A stretch of DNA of 49,167 nucleotides, taken from the NCBI GenBank assembly GCA_016935335.1, contig JAFGRE010000214.1, positions 1 through 49,167 of the forward strand, written 5' to 3'. Source of the DNA: Deltaproteobacteria bacterium (lineage in GTDB: Bacteria; Desulfobacterota; WTBG01; JAGOGO01). Both the position numbers and the translations under genes were made by a program. The notes below the pieces were generated by a model. The model made no database searches. It had not been told where the DNA came from and saw only the letters and a list, made by a program, of their open reading frames with translations. Below are positions 1-9,311 of this stretch, piece by piece; the first letter of the stretch is position 1; each line of letters opens with the position of its first letter.

Positions 1-405
1 ATGGGTGCCAAACGAGCAATCGCTTCCATCAATAAAATTGCCTACTCTCCGCTCGCCTATCAAACCGGCGTGGATGTTGTCATAAGTCCCTCTCTTATCG
101 CCGTCAATAAGACCCTCCAGTATGTGCGGAGGGGAAAGGTGGCTAACGTAGTCACCCTCCCTGAGGATCAGGCAGAGATTATCGAAATCGAAGCGCTTGA
201 GACTTCCGACCTCATCAACAAACCTCTCAAGATGCTTCGACTGCCCAAGGGATTGCTGGTCGGAGCAATTTTGAGAAATAATACCTTATTCATCCCTCAC
301 GGTGAAACCGTTATCCTTCCCGGAGACAAGGTTGCAATGGTTGCAGCCTCCAATGCCATAAAAGAACTGGAAAAAATCATGGCGGTAAAACTTGAGTACT
401 GGTAG
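1..405 (+). CDS. trkA: Trk system K+ uptake regulatory protein TrkA, C-terminal part (5' end outside window)
   Basis: This is the last 134 residues of the peripheral NAD(H)-binding regulator of the Trk/Ktr potassium channel, which sits on the cytoplasmic face of TrkH. The visible part covers the end of the second Rossmann (TrkA-N) domain, with a run resembling LAKRLGAK...VNKIAY and GVDVVISP, followed by a TrkA-C (RCK-C) domain from about residue 50 to 130. TrkA is normally about 450 residues, so the gene is cut by the window edge. The ATG at base 1 is probably internal. The stop at 403-405 lies 9 bases before the start I prefer for trkH, so the two genes are a tight operon encoding the two halves of one transporter. 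The family is clear; the true start is unseen. Confidence 0.9.
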   Translation: MGAKRAIASINKIAYSPLAYQTGVDVVISPSLIAVNKTLQYVRRGKVANVVTLPEDQAEIIEIEALETSDLINKPLKMLRLPKGLLVGAILRNNTLFIPHGETVILPGDKVAMVAASNAIKELEKIMAVKLEYW

Positions 406-414
406 GAGTTGGCT

Positions 415-1851
415 GTGACGCAGGTTTTTACCATATTGGGTCTATTGAACCTTGCTCTTGCCGGGGTCATGACACTGCCGTTGATGATTAGCGTAGCCTA
501 TGGGGAAAAAGAGACTTCTTCCTTCGCCATGGGCATCGCCGTTACTGCTCTTTTTGGCTTGGCACTCTATCTGCCATTTTTTCGCCGCGCCCAGGATATC
601 AACCGCCGCCACGCATTTTGCATCGTTTCGTTCGGCTGGCTTAGTGCGAGTGTCCTCGGCGCTATTCCTTTCGCGCTGTCGGACTCCTTCGCTCATCCCC
701 TTGACGCTTTTTTTGAGACGGTCTCCGGCTTCACCACAACCGGAGCATCGGTGCTTACCGCAATCGATCCGCTGCCCAAGAGTATTCTTTTTTGGCGTTC
801 AATCATCCAGTGGTTGGGAGGAATGGGAATTATCCTTCTCTCGATTGCGATCCTTCCTTTTTTGGGAATTGGGGGCATGCAGCTTTTTCGAGCAGAAGTC
901 CCGAGTCCTTTTCTTGATAAACTTAAACCACGGATTGCCGAAACCGCCAAGATTTTGTGGCAAACCTATCTGCTGATAACGGCGTTGGAGGTAGCTTTTT
1001 TATGGTTAGGCGGGATGAGCATCTTCGACTCCTTTTGTCATGCCTTTACGACTATGGCCACCGGAGGCTTTTCTACCAAAACGGAAAGTGTCGGCGGTTT
1101 TGGAACCTATCATCGAATTGTTATCACCATATTCATGTTTCTGGCGGGAACGAATTTTGCTTTGCACTATCGCTTCATGAAAGGCGATTATGGAGGCTAT
1201 AAGCGAGACAAGGAATTCTGTTTTTATTTACTCTTGTCAGGAATAGCAATAATAGCAGTATGGTTAGTGCTCATGCGCCACATGGATGGATCGTGGGGCC
1301 GCAGCCTCGAAGAGTCAGCGTTCCAGGTGATCTCCATTATGACCACAACCGGATTTGCTACCGTTGATTTTGACCAATGGCCATCATTTTGTCGCTACCT
1401 TCTATTCTTGCTGATGTTTATCGGTGGATGCGCAGGATCAACAGGGGGGGGTATCAAATGCGTTCGAGTTCTGCTGCTCTGTAAATACATCCATCAAGAA
1501 TTTCGAAAAATCATCCATCCCCATGCTGTGTTTGCCGTCAAACTCGGGAACCAAACGATATCACCGGCCATCTTAAACGGCATTGTCGGATTGTTTATTC
1601 TTTTCATCGGCATTTTCGTTTCCGCTTCCGTGGCTATGTGCCTGCTTGGACTCGATATCGTAACCAGTATCTCCTCAGTAGCAGCCACCCTGGGGAATAT
1701 AGGTCCGGGGTTAGCTGCGGTGGGCCCGACGGCCAACTATGGACATATCCCTTTGGTGGGTAAACTGATCCTCATTTTTTGCATGCTGGCGGGCAGGTTA
1801 GAAATTTATACGGTGGTTATCCTCTTTTTTCCTGAATTCTGGAAAAAATAA
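415..1851 (+). CDS. trkH: Trk potassium uptake system membrane subunit TrkH
   Basis: This 478-residue integral membrane protein is the K+-translocating subunit of Trk, a four-repeat M1-P-M2 channel-like transporter. All four selectivity-filter loops are readable in order: TTTGAS, TMATGGF, TTTGFA and TLGNIGPG. Length matches the family (about 480). A TTG at 409 would also open the frame, but AGGAG occupies 404-408 and leaves no spacer for it. The GTG at 415 sits 6 bases after that ribosome site and gives a natural TrkH amino terminus (MTQVFTILGLL), so I use it. It follows trkA by 9 bases and is probably co-transcribed and gated by it. A 120-base gap with a promoter-like element separates it from the Fe-S operon downstream. 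Confidence 0.95.
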   Translation: MTQVFTILGLLNLALAGVMTLPLMISVAYGEKETSSFAMGIAVTALFGLALYLPFFRRAQDINRRHAFCIVSFGWLSASVLGAIPFALSDSFAHPLDAFFETVSGFTTTGASVLTAIDPLPKSILFWRSIIQWLGGMGIILLSIAILPFLGIGGMQLFRAEVPSPFLDKLKPRIAETAKILWQTYLLITALEVAFLWLGGMSIFDSFCHAFTTMATGGFSTKTESVGGFGTYHRIVITIFMFLAGTNFALHYRFMKGDYGGYKRDKEFCFYLLLSGIAIIAVWLVLMRHMDGSWGRSLEESAFQVISIMTTTGFATVDFDQWPSFCRYLLFLLMFIGGCAGSTGGGIKCVRVLLLCKYIHQEFRKIIHPHAVFAVKLGNQTISPAILNGIVGLFILFIGIFVSASVAMCLLGLDIVTSISSVAATLGNIGPGLAAVGPTANYGHIPLVGKLILIFCMLAGRLEIYTVVILFFPEFWKK

Positions 1852-1883
1852 GGCCCTGGTAAGATATTTAAAGCGTTAACGTA

Positions 1884-1910
1884 TTGATTTTTGAGAATTA
1901 CCCATATAAT
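1884..1910 (+). promoter_or_regulatory. Candidate sigma-70-type promoter for the SufC/SufB operon
   Basis: A perfect TATAAT lies at 1905-1910, with TTGATT at 1884-1889. The 15-base spacer is shorter than ideal. It is the only good -10 box in the 120-base gap between trkH and the SufC-like gene and sits 62 bases before that ATG. No IscR- or SufR-like operator was recognised. Confidence 0.35.
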
Positions 1911-1972
1911 CTGTAATTAGTCTACTGAACTGTATCACTACTTAAAAGGTCCTCGAAGACCCGGAGACAACT

Positions 1973-2761
1973 ATGAAGGCCGAACCCTTGCTGGAAATAA
2001 AAAATCTTCACGTTTCAATAGGAGAGAAGGAAATTATTAAAGGACTGCACCTTACGATTAACCACGGTGAAATCCATGCCATTTTTGGCCCGAATGGTTC
2101 GGGCAAGACAACCCTTCTGAATGCCCTCATGGGATTTTCAGGGTATGAGATAACCGGAGAGATTCTCTTTCGCGGCAAAAAGATGACGCGCCTCCCCATA
2201 AATGAGCGAGCCGAAATGGGTATAGGTATGTCCTTCCAGAGACCTCCGGCAATAAGAGGGCTACAGCTCCGAAAGCTTATCGAGGCAAGTACTGAGAGAA
2301 ACGGTGACTTGATCGAGAAGTATGCAAAAGCGCTCAATCTGATCGATTTCCTGAATCGGGAAGTGAACGTAGGGTTTTCAGGTGGAGAAATCAAACGGGC
2401 GGAACTTCTCCAATTGCTCATTCAAGATCCCGACCTGATTTTATTGGATGAGCCCGAATCCGGTGTAGACATAGACAACATCGTTCTGATCGGAGAATAT
2501 ACCAACCAACTCCTCGGCAGACGCGTTGAACGCGGGAAACGGAAAACCATGAAAGAGCAACACAGGGAGAAGCTTAAGTCGGGTCTGATTATAACTCACA
2601 CCGGTCACATCCTTGAATACATAGACGCAGATATAGGTCATATTCTCATGGAAGGAAGGTTCGCCTGTCAAGCCAATCCACGAGAGATGTTCCGTACCCT
2701 CAAAGAGTGTGGTTTCAACGAATGCTACCGCTGCTTCCGAAAGGAGGAAGCGCATGGTTAA
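1973..2761 (+). CDS. sufC: SufC-like ABC ATPase of a minimal Fe-S assembly system (SmsC type)
   Basis: This 262-residue soluble ABC ATPase should power the SufB scaffold in Fe-S cluster assembly. Visible motifs are Walker A GPNGSGKTT (39-47), signature GFSGGE, Walker B LILLDEPESGVD, and the switch His in LIITHTG. A charged insert (RRVERGKRKTMKEQ) precedes the switch, and the tail is cysteine-bearing (CGFNECYRC). Both resemble the archaeal/anaerobic form rather than E. coli SufC. The only partner is the SufB-like gene immediately downstream, which overlaps it by 8 bases. There is no sufD, sufS, sufE or sufU beside it. That two-gene C-B arrangement matches the described SUF-like minimal system (SMS); the assignment is by organisation and motif. 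Confidence 0.92.
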   Translation: MKAEPLLEIKNLHVSIGEKEIIKGLHLTINHGEIHAIFGPNGSGKTTLLNALMGFSGYEITGEILFRGKKMTRLPINERAEMGIGMSFQRPPAIRGLQLRKLIEASTERNGDLIEKYAKALNLIDFLNREVNVGFSGGEIKRAELLQLLIQDPDLILLDEPESGVDIDNIVLIGEYTNQLLGRRVERGKRKTMKEQHREKLKSGLIITHTGHILEYIDADIGHILMEGRFACQANPREMFRTLKECGFNECYRCFRKEEAHG

Positions 2762-3938
2762 GAGCAAAACAACCCAAACCGGAGACCTTGACCTCAGCGT
2801 TTACAGAGAAGAGGCAGCCGAACATCCCCAGCTTGACGACCTGTCCCAGATCTCTCCCGAAGATCAGAAAGTTCTTTTGATGACCGGCGTGGATCCGATG
2901 GGAAAAGAACGCTCGGGAAGTTTTTTCCAAAAGGACCACTCAGTAATTCATTGTACTGCCAATTTTGAAGGGGCTGAAATCATGTCGGCTTCGGAAGCCC
3001 GGAAGAAGTACCACGGGCTTACGGAATACTGGGGCAAAGCAGTTCCGGTTGACAAAGATATTTACACCAAGCGGGCAGAGGAACACCAGGAGCACGGGTA
3101 CTATGTCCGTTCGCTTCCCGGCGCCCAAGTCTATTATCCTCTTCAGGCCTGCCTATACTTAACCGAGGACAGGCTGGCCCAAGACGTCCACAATATTATA
3201 ATTGCCGAAGAGGGATCGAGCCTGAATTTGATAACAGGATGTGCCACCGCACCTGGGGTTCGTTCGGGACTTCATGTTGGGGTATCGGAATTTTATGTGA
3301 AAAAGGGGGCGACCGTATCATTTACCATGATTCATAACTGGGCGGAGGAAATGGCTGTCAGACCCCGGTCAGCGGTCATTGTGGAGGAAGGTGGAAAATT
3401 TATCTCTAATTATGTCTGTCTTGTGCCCGCACGTGACCTCCAGATGTATCCCACGGCAATACTGAAAGGCAAGGGTGCCGTCGCCACCTTCAATTCCGTT
3501 CTTCTCGCAAAACCAGGTTCCTATATGGATGTCGGTTCCCGTGTGATCCTTCAACAAGAAGGATGCCGGGCTGAGATTATCGCGCGAACAGTGTCGACAG
3601 GGGGGACTATTATTTCCCGAGGGCATCTCCGCGGTGAACATCGGGGGATTAAGGCACACCTCGAATGCAAAGGTCTGCTTCTCTCCGATACGGGGGTTAT
3701 TCACGCCATCCCTGAATTGGAAGGCACGACATCGGATCTTGAGATGTCTCACGAGGCAGCGGTAGGAAAAATCGCCCAAGAAGAGGTGGAATATTTAATG
3801 GCCCGGGGTCTTTCCGAACAAGAGGCAACGGCGCTCATCATCAAAGGCTTTCTCTCCCTCGACATCGTTGGGCTTCCTCCCAGCCTCAAGAAAGACTTGG
3901 AACACCTGATCGAGCAAACTGAAGAAGAAGCGTTGTAG
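2754..3938 (+). CDS. sufB: SufB/SufD-family Fe-S scaffold protein (SmsB type)
   Basis: This 394-residue beta-helical scaffold protein pairs with the SufC-like ATPase to build and hand over Fe-S clusters. The SufB core begins near LITGCATAPG and runs to the end. ECKGLLLSD supplies a Cys corresponding to the catalytic Cys405 of E. coli SufB, and SHEAAVGKI supplies the His-Glu pair equivalent to His433/Glu434. The C-terminal helix motif RGLSEQEA...GF is intact. I start at ATG 2754 because GAAAGGAGG lies 6 bases upstream; an in-frame GTG at 2709 lies within sufC and has no ribosome site. The 8-base overlap with sufC implies translational coupling. It is shorter than canonical SufB (about 470-495) because the N-terminal region is reduced, as in SmsB. 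Confidence 0.92.
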   Translation: MVKSKTTQTGDLDLSVYREEAAEHPQLDDLSQISPEDQKVLLMTGVDPMGKERSGSFFQKDHSVIHCTANFEGAEIMSASEARKKYHGLTEYWGKAVPVDKDIYTKRAEEHQEHGYYVRSLPGAQVYYPLQACLYLTEDRLAQDVHNIIIAEEGSSLNLITGCATAPGVRSGLHVGVSEFYVKKGATVSFTMIHNWAEEMAVRPRSAVIVEEGGKFISNYVCLVPARDLQMYPTAILKGKGAVATFNSVLLAKPGSYMDVGSRVILQQEGCRAEIIARTVSTGGTIISRGHLRGEHRGIKAHLECKGLLLSDTGVIHAIPELEGTTSDLEMSHEAAVGKIAQEEVEYLMARGLSEQEATALIIKGFLSLDIVGLPPSLKKDLEHLIEQTEEEAL

Positions 3939-3967
3939 AAAAAGACCGCACCTACTACCGGTTACCA

Positions 3968-4432
3968 TCAAAGAGAACGAGTACGGCATCCTGCTTTCTC
4001 CAGAAGTATTTCGTATGCTCTTCCCGGGTTACATTCGTCCCATAACATCTCTTCGGTTTGGCAGGCAATTCGGTCCACAAGCTCACCATACTCATACCTG
4101 ACCTTAAACGTCTCTAACGCTTCTTGCCCCGGTTTGCTCAATACATCCGCCGCTATACTTCGCACTCCAAAATATATCAATAGAAGTGCCGCAGCTCGAC
4201 CGACAATCTTATCCTTTACGAGAAGATCGCTTGGATCGTAGTCGGAAAATTTTAGAAACCGCTCCAGCTCAAACAATGGATAGAGCCATTTCCCGTTGCT
4301 GTGGAAAACCAGCACCCCCTCCAACCATGCCTCTATCGTATGTTCCATGGACCTTTGTCCCGCCGTGCATAAAAAGACCTGAAAACAATTCTTCCGAAAA
4401 GCAAATACGATACTGCTCTTTTCTTCAAACAA
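3968..4432 (-). CDS. DUF1893 (TM1506-like) protein
   Basis: This small protein of up to 154 residues belongs to the DUF1893 family, whose structural representative is TM1506, a member of the deaminase-like fold group of unknown function. The family core is clear: SNGKWLYPLFEL, then VKDKIVGRAAALLLIYFGV, then YEYGELVDRI. The usual ending around DLCPME is replaced by MLWDECNPG. The longest frame opens with a TTG directly after the stop of the cyclase gene, without a ribosome site. An ATG at 4348 gives 126 residues but would drop part of the expected first helix, so the start is unsettled. It is the last gene of the DUF1846-cyclase-DUF1893 run. The function is unknown; a link to nucleotide or c-di-GMP signalling is only suggested by position. 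Confidence 0.75.
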   Translation of the reverse strand: MFEEKSSIVFAFRKNCFQVFLCTAGQRSMEHTIEAWLEGVLVFHSNGKWLYPLFELERFLKFSDYDPSDLLVKDKIVGRAAALLLIYFGVRSIAADVLSKPGQEALETFKVRYEYGELVDRIACQTEEMLWDECNPGRAYEILLEKAGCRTRSL

Positions 4433-7400
4433 TCATTCGGTTGGCAGATTGAGTTGCTCGATAACTCCGACTTGATTTCGTCCCCCACGCTTAGCGCCGT
4501 AAAGAGATTTGTCAGCCGCTTCAATCAGGTCTTGAGGAGACAGGGCATTATTAGGAATAACAGTTGCCACCCCTACGCTTATAGTCACATAGTCTCCTAT
4601 CTCTGAGGTGTTATGAGCCATCTTTAAATCGAGGATATTGGTTCTTGCTTCCTCAGCCAATTTGACAGCACTCGTGGCGCCCGTATTTGAAAGGATAACT
4701 GCAAATTCCTCACCGCCATACCGGGCTGCGAGGTCACCAGGCCGCTTCGCCATCCGGCTAAGTGCTTTTGCCACCTTCTTAAGGCATTCGTCGCCATCCT
4801 GATGTCCGTAATAGTCGTTATAGTGTTTGAAATAATCAATGTCGATCATAATAAAAGCCATGGATTCTTGATTTCGAAGTGCCCGCCTCCATTCATTTTC
4901 GATCATCTGGTCAAAATGTCGGCGATTGGCAATACCGGTCAAGCCGTCAATAAAGGTCAACCTTTGCAACTCTTTATTCGCTTTTTCAAGCTGCTGATTA
5001 GTCTTTTCCAAAGCCGCCTTAGCTTGATCCGTAATCTCCTTAGCCTTTTTCAACTCTTCTTCCGATCGCTTTCGCTCGGAAATATCCCGGCATATCCCCT
5101 GGACAATACCCTTCTCCAAGTCGGTAAAACGAGAGCTGATTTCCACATCCACAAGAGTCTTGTCCGCTCTCTGAAACCGAGTCTCAAACCGGGTATAGCC
5201 CTTTTCCTGGGTATCTTGAAACGCTTTTTCTGTTGTTGCGTGTTCGCTCTCCGGAAGCAATGCTGAAATCGTCAGGCTGCAAAGCTCCTGCCGATCATAC
5301 CTAAGCATCTCACACGCCCGTGCATTCACATCCAAAATCTGGCTGTTTAGGGTATGAATCAAGATGGCATCGTTGGATTGTTCAAAAAGAGATCGAAACC
5401 TCTCTTCACTTTCGCGCAACTTCTCCTCGGCGATTTTCCGCTCAGTCATATCCTGGAGCACCTCTATTGCTCCGGTAAGCCTTCCCTTGACGTCCCTGAG
5501 CGGCGCGGCGCTAAAAAAAAGCCACTTGCCCCGTTTCCCTAAGGCGGGGAAGAAATCCTCGGCCTCGTAGGCACCGTCAATACTGATAAATTTCCTATAT
5601 CTGCCGCCGTAATAACGTGCTATCTCTTCTTCCGGGGCATTATCCACTATAAAGTCAGCCAAGGTTCTTCTCTCTGCCGAGTAGAAGGCCATCCACTGGT
5701 TCTTCGTCCCGATCACCTCACCCGCACCAATGCCCGTGAGACTCTCGCATGCCTTGTTCCAGTACTTGACGACGTGCTTGTTGTCAAGAACAAATATCGG
5801 TATCGGGCTTCCCTGGATAATGTCGGCAAGTCTCCGTTCACTGTTGGCAAGAGCCTCTTCCGCGTGCTTGCGTTCCGTTATATCCCGCACGACCGCCAAC
5901 AGATGCTTCTTCCCTCGGTAATCGAATTCGGTGCCGGTAACGTCGACATTGAACCTGGTTCCATCTTTTCGTATATCGATCGACTCACTCTGAAACTTCC
6001 CGGTGGACTTTACGTTGTTTCGAAACCTTTCAAAGACGAAATGATGATCAGGATGAACGATCTCCTTCCCCGACAATCCGACCAGCTCTTCATGAGAGTA
6101 TCCATACATGATGCATGCTTGAGGATTGGCTTCCACAATGGTTCCCTTTTGATCGAATATGAGAATTCCATCCTGGGCGGAATCGAAAATTCCTCGGTAG
6201 CGTGCTTCACTCTCCTTGAGAGAGGTCTCGATTCTTTTGCGGTCGGTTATGTCTTCCGCGGAGCAGACAACGAATTCGACATTCCCGTCACTATCCAACT
6301 TCGGAGTTTTGGTAACCAGGAGCATCCGCCCTTCCCCCCGATAATCGGGAGCCAACTCTTCATTCTGAAGCGGCTCCTTCCTATCAAATACCTCCCGATT
6401 AACCCTCACACAAACATCGGCGGTTTCCTTGGGCAAAAAATCATACAAGCTTTTGTTCTCGATAGCTTCCTTCTCTTTCCCAATAAACTCCGTATGGGCT
6501 TTATTGGCGGTTCCGTACGTCTCGGGATCCTTAAGATACCAGATCTGGGTTTGAATGTTGTCAAGCAGCAGCGCCTGCTCCTCCGATTTGCTTTCCAGGA
6601 GGTCTTCCGCTCGTTTTCGCTCGGAGATGTCGCGGACCAATGCCTGCACAGCTTCGCGTCCCCCTAACTCGAGCTTGTTCAGCAATACCTCCGAGGGGAA
6701 TATGCTCCCGTCAACCCTTTTGTGCCACCACACAAAGAAATCCGTCCCGTCCCGAAACGCCTTCTCAATATGTTCGTTGGCAGCCGTAAAAGAATCGCGT
6801 CCGTCAGGCTGAGTCGAGGGCGACAACTCACCGGGATGATGCCTCGCAAACTCCTCCTTTGCGGAAAAACCGTACATGGAAAGGGTTGCCGAATTGCAGT
6901 CGAAGAACGACTCTTTGTCAAACATCATAATCGCGTCCGGCGATGACTCAAAAAGGGTACGGTACTTAAATTCCGACTCCTTCAATGATTCCACCATGTT
7001 CTTCCATTCACTAATATCCCTAAGGATAATCAAAGGCTTATTTCCATCATCCTTCACCGGAATAGTGCTCATGGTAATCTCTTTGCCGTGACGATTCAGA
7101 GGCACGCCCTCGGAATTTATCGGTGGGTCGCTTCGAGTATTTCTCAGAATTTCCGCTATCTTTTCCTGATCGGATTCACTAAATAATTCGGTAAATTTCG
7201 TGCCTAAAAGGCGCTCTTCCGGTATCTCGATCATGGCAAGGGCAGCTGGGTTTGCGTAGACAATCCTCTCCCCCGAGGTGACTTCTATAATTCCTTCCGA
7301 CATACTCTCCAAAATACTCTCAAAATGTCTCCTGGTGGACAGCAATTCCTGGGTAATCTCTCGGGAATGCAGACTCCCGAGACCGATTATCTTCCCCGTT

Positions 7401-7783
7401 CCCTCATCCAGGCCCTTCTTTTCCAATTGATTCAGCAGTTCATTAATGTGGCGGGCAACCTCATCAAATCTCCCCTTAGCGATATAAGCATGAGCTCCCA
7501 AATCCTCCAAGTCGATGACATCCTCCGCGGCAACCGCCGAGAGAACAACAACATAGGCATCGCGCAGCTCTGGCATGGTTCGAATAATCTGGCACAGTTT
7601 CTTTCCGTCAATATTTGGCATTATCAGGTCAACAAAAACAACCTCCGGGATGTACGTTCTTAAAATATCCAAAGCCGACAAACCGTCCAGCGCCGTCAGA
7701 ACCTGATGCCCCTCTTTCGTCAATAGATCGCTCAAAAACTTAACCATGAGTGAGTTGTTGTCTACTACCAATATCTTTTTCAT
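4433..7783 (-). CDS. Response regulator with six PAS domains and a GGDEF diguanylate cyclase
   Basis: This 1116-residue cytoplasmic signalling protein is predicted to make c-di-GMP under control of phosphorylation and PAS-sensed cues. Order: receiver domain 1-120 (phospho-acceptor Asp52; the usual acidic pair is Asp8-Asn9, one acid replaced); PAS domains at about 150-260, 268-388, 400-518, 522-640, 645-782 and 788-905; a coiled coil 903-943; GGDEF 944-1116. The active site is intact as GGEEF (1023-1027), with an inhibitory RxxD site (RPGD, 1014-1017) at the standard distance. There is no EAL or kinase domain. I start at ATG 7783, which opens directly into the receiver (MKKILVVD); longer frames run back into the DUF1846 gene, whose stop is 13 bases upstream. 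No histidine kinase partner is encoded nearby. Confidence 0.93.
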   Translation of the reverse strand: MKKILVVDNNSLMVKFLSDLLTKEGHQVLTALDGLSALDILRTYIPEVVFVDLIMPNIDGKKLCQIIRTMPELRDAYVVVLSAVAAEDVIDLEDLGAHAYIAKGRFDEVARHINELLNQLEKKGLDEGTGKIIGLGSLHSREITQELLSTRRHFESILESMSEGIIEVTSGERIVYANPAALAMIEIPEERLLGTKFTELFSESDQEKIAEILRNTRSDPPINSEGVPLNRHGKEITMSTIPVKDDGNKPLIILRDISEWKNMVESLKESEFKYRTLFESSPDAIMMFDKESFFDCNSATLSMYGFSAKEEFARHHPGELSPSTQPDGRDSFTAANEHIEKAFRDGTDFFVWWHKRVDGSIFPSEVLLNKLELGGREAVQALVRDISERKRAEDLLESKSEEQALLLDNIQTQIWYLKDPETYGTANKAHTEFIGKEKEAIENKSLYDFLPKETADVCVRVNREVFDRKEPLQNEELAPDYRGEGRMLLVTKTPKLDSDGNVEFVVCSAEDITDRKRIETSLKESEARYRGIFDSAQDGILIFDQKGTIVEANPQACIMYGYSHEELVGLSGKEIVHPDHHFVFERFRNNVKSTGKFQSESIDIRKDGTRFNVDVTGTEFDYRGKKHLLAVVRDITERKHAEEALANSERRLADIIQGSPIPIFVLDNKHVVKYWNKACESLTGIGAGEVIGTKNQWMAFYSAERRTLADFIVDNAPEEEIARYYGGRYRKFISIDGAYEAEDFFPALGKRGKWLFFSAAPLRDVKGRLTGAIEVLQDMTERKIAEEKLRESEERFRSLFEQSNDAILIHTLNSQILDVNARACEMLRYDRQELCSLTISALLPESEHATTEKAFQDTQEKGYTRFETRFQRADKTLVDVEISSRFTDLEKGIVQGICRDISERKRSEEELKKAKEITDQAKAALEKTNQQLEKANKELQRLTFIDGLTGIANRRHFDQMIENEWRRALRNQESMAFIMIDIDYFKHYNDYYGHQDGDECLKKVAKALSRMAKRPGDLAARYGGEEFAVILSNTGATSAVKLAEEARTNILDLKMAHNTSEIGDYVTISVGVATVIPNNALSPQDLIEAADKSLYGAKRGGRNQVGVIEQLNLPTE

Positions 7784-7796
7784 GGAATCACCATTA

Positions 7797-9311
7797 TTAA
7801 ATGACGAAAAGATTGTTGGTGGAAAAATTCGGATCGCTCGTAAGGTTAACACCCAACCGTCTCAAACCGGCCTCATCCCCAGGGGTCGGGATATGCGTCA
7901 TGTGTACTTCACAGCCCCTCAGCTCCGTCAACTTTTCCATAGCCAACTGTGCTGCCGGATTGGACGTCGCACTGATGCTGAGGGCAATCAAGGTTTCCTC
8001 CAGGTCAAAACTGATGGTTTTTTCCTTGAGAATTTCCGTCTTAAGACTCCTCACAGAGTTCGTTACCGTCGTCGGCAACAGCTTAATTTTGTCCGGAATT
8101 CCGGCTAAGTGTTTTATGGCGTGGATAATGAGGCTTGAGGCCGCGTGCATGAGAGGAGAATTGTTTCCCGTAACAATGGTTCCCTCTCGCAACCCCAGCG
8201 CCCCGCCGCAATATATTCCCTCATTTCCTTTGTTTTGTTCCTGCGCCTCCTTAGCGGCTTGACGTGCCGGCGCAACAACCTTTCTATCCTCAGGAGTCAG
8301 ATTGAAATCCTTGAGGAAAAGTTCCACCCGTTGCACCGTCCGCTTCTCCGCAAATCCCATCACGTATTCACAACGATATCGAAAATATCTCCTGATGATT
8401 TCTTGCTTGGCCGCTTCCCTGACCACTTCGTCATCCACGATGGCAAATCCGGCGCGATTAACACCCATATCGGTAGGAGATTTGTAAAATGACTCGCCGT
8501 ACGTTATTTTTTCTAAAATGCGTTTCAAAACCGGAAATATTTCAACATCACGATTATAATTCACCACTGTCTCGCCGTATGCTTCCAGGTGAAACGGGTC
8601 GATAAGATTAAAGTCTCGAATATCAGCAGTGGCAGCTTCATAGGCTATGTTGACGGGATGCTTGAGCGGCAAACTCCAAATAGGAAAGGTTTCGAACTTC
8701 GCATATCCTGACTTAATTCCTCTTCTGTGATCATGATATAACTGGGAAAGGCACGTAGCCAACTTTCCGCTCCCGGGACCAGGACCGGTCACGATAACCA
8801 ACGGCTTGCTTGTTTCGATATATTCGTTGACTCCGTAACCGTCGTCGCTTACGATCAGATCAACGTCAGTGGGATATCCCTTGGTATATTGGTGGGTATA
8901 AACCCTGATACCCCTCCTCTCCAGCTTGTTTTTGAATAATACAGTGGCCGGCTGGTTATCAAAACGAGTGATAACCACACCCAGGACATTAATTTCCCTC
9001 TCCCGTAAGTCATCAATGAGCTTGAGAGCATCAGAATCATACGTGATCCCAAAATCCGCTCGAATTTTCTTTCGTTCGATATCGCCTGCGTAAATACAAA
9101 GAAGAATGTCTGCTTTATCTCTCAACTCATGCAACAGCCTTGTCTTAGCATTCGGATCATATCCCGGAAGAACCCGAGAAGCATGATAGTCGTAAAGAAG
9201 CTTACCCCCAAACTCCAGATAAAGCTTGTTGTCAAATTTCCTGACTCGATCAAGAATTGCAGCCGTCTGCTCCTTGATGTACCGCTCACAATCAAACCCT
9301 GTTTTTATCAT
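7797..9311 (-). CDS. DUF1846 family protein (P-loop-containing, function unknown)
   Basis: This 504-residue cytosolic protein belongs to the widespread DUF1846 family, known structurally but without an agreed function. It is full length. The nucleotide-binding-like loop TGPGPGSGKLATCLSQ sits near the middle, with the family's DDGYG and a C-terminal region rich in conserved short motifs (GNNSPLMHA, HIPTPGDE). ATG 9311 is chosen because GAGGG precedes it by a short spacer and it matches the family start (MIKTGFDCERYI). It is followed after 13 bases by the PAS-GGDEF gene, so the two are probably co-transcribed. Family membership is firm; biochemical activity cannot be read from sequence. Confidence 0.9.
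   Translation of the reverse strand: MIKTGFDCERYIKEQTAAILDRVRKFDNKLYLEFGGKLLYDYHASRVLPGYDPNAKTRLLHELRDKADILLCIYAGDIERKKIRADFGITYDSDALKLIDDLREREINVLGVVITRFDNQPATVLFKNKLERRGIRVYTHQYTKGYPTDVDLIVSDDGYGVNEYIETSKPLVIVTGPGPGSGKLATCLSQLYHDHRRGIKSGYAKFETFPIWSLPLKHPVNIAYEAATADIRDFNLIDPFHLEAYGETVVNYNRDVEIFPVLKRILEKITYGESFYKSPTDMGVNRAGFAIVDDEVVREAAKQEIIRRYFRYRCEYVMGFAEKRTVQRVELFLKDFNLTPEDRKVVAPARQAAKEAQEQNKGNEGIYCGGALGLREGTIVTGNNSPLMHAASSLIIHAIKHLAGIPDKIKLLPTTVTNSVRSLKTEILKEKTISFDLEETLIALSISATSNPAAQLAMEKLTELRGCEVHMTHIPTPGDEAGLRRLGVNLTSDPNFSTNNLFVI

Noticed and set aside
409-414. TTG start for trkH at 409
   Set aside because: The ribosome site AGGAG ends at 408, leaving no spacer; GTG 415 fits.
500-976. 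158-residue plus-strand frame inside trkH
   Set aside because: It is out of frame with a certain gene and has the Ser/Arg-rich composition of a shadow frame.
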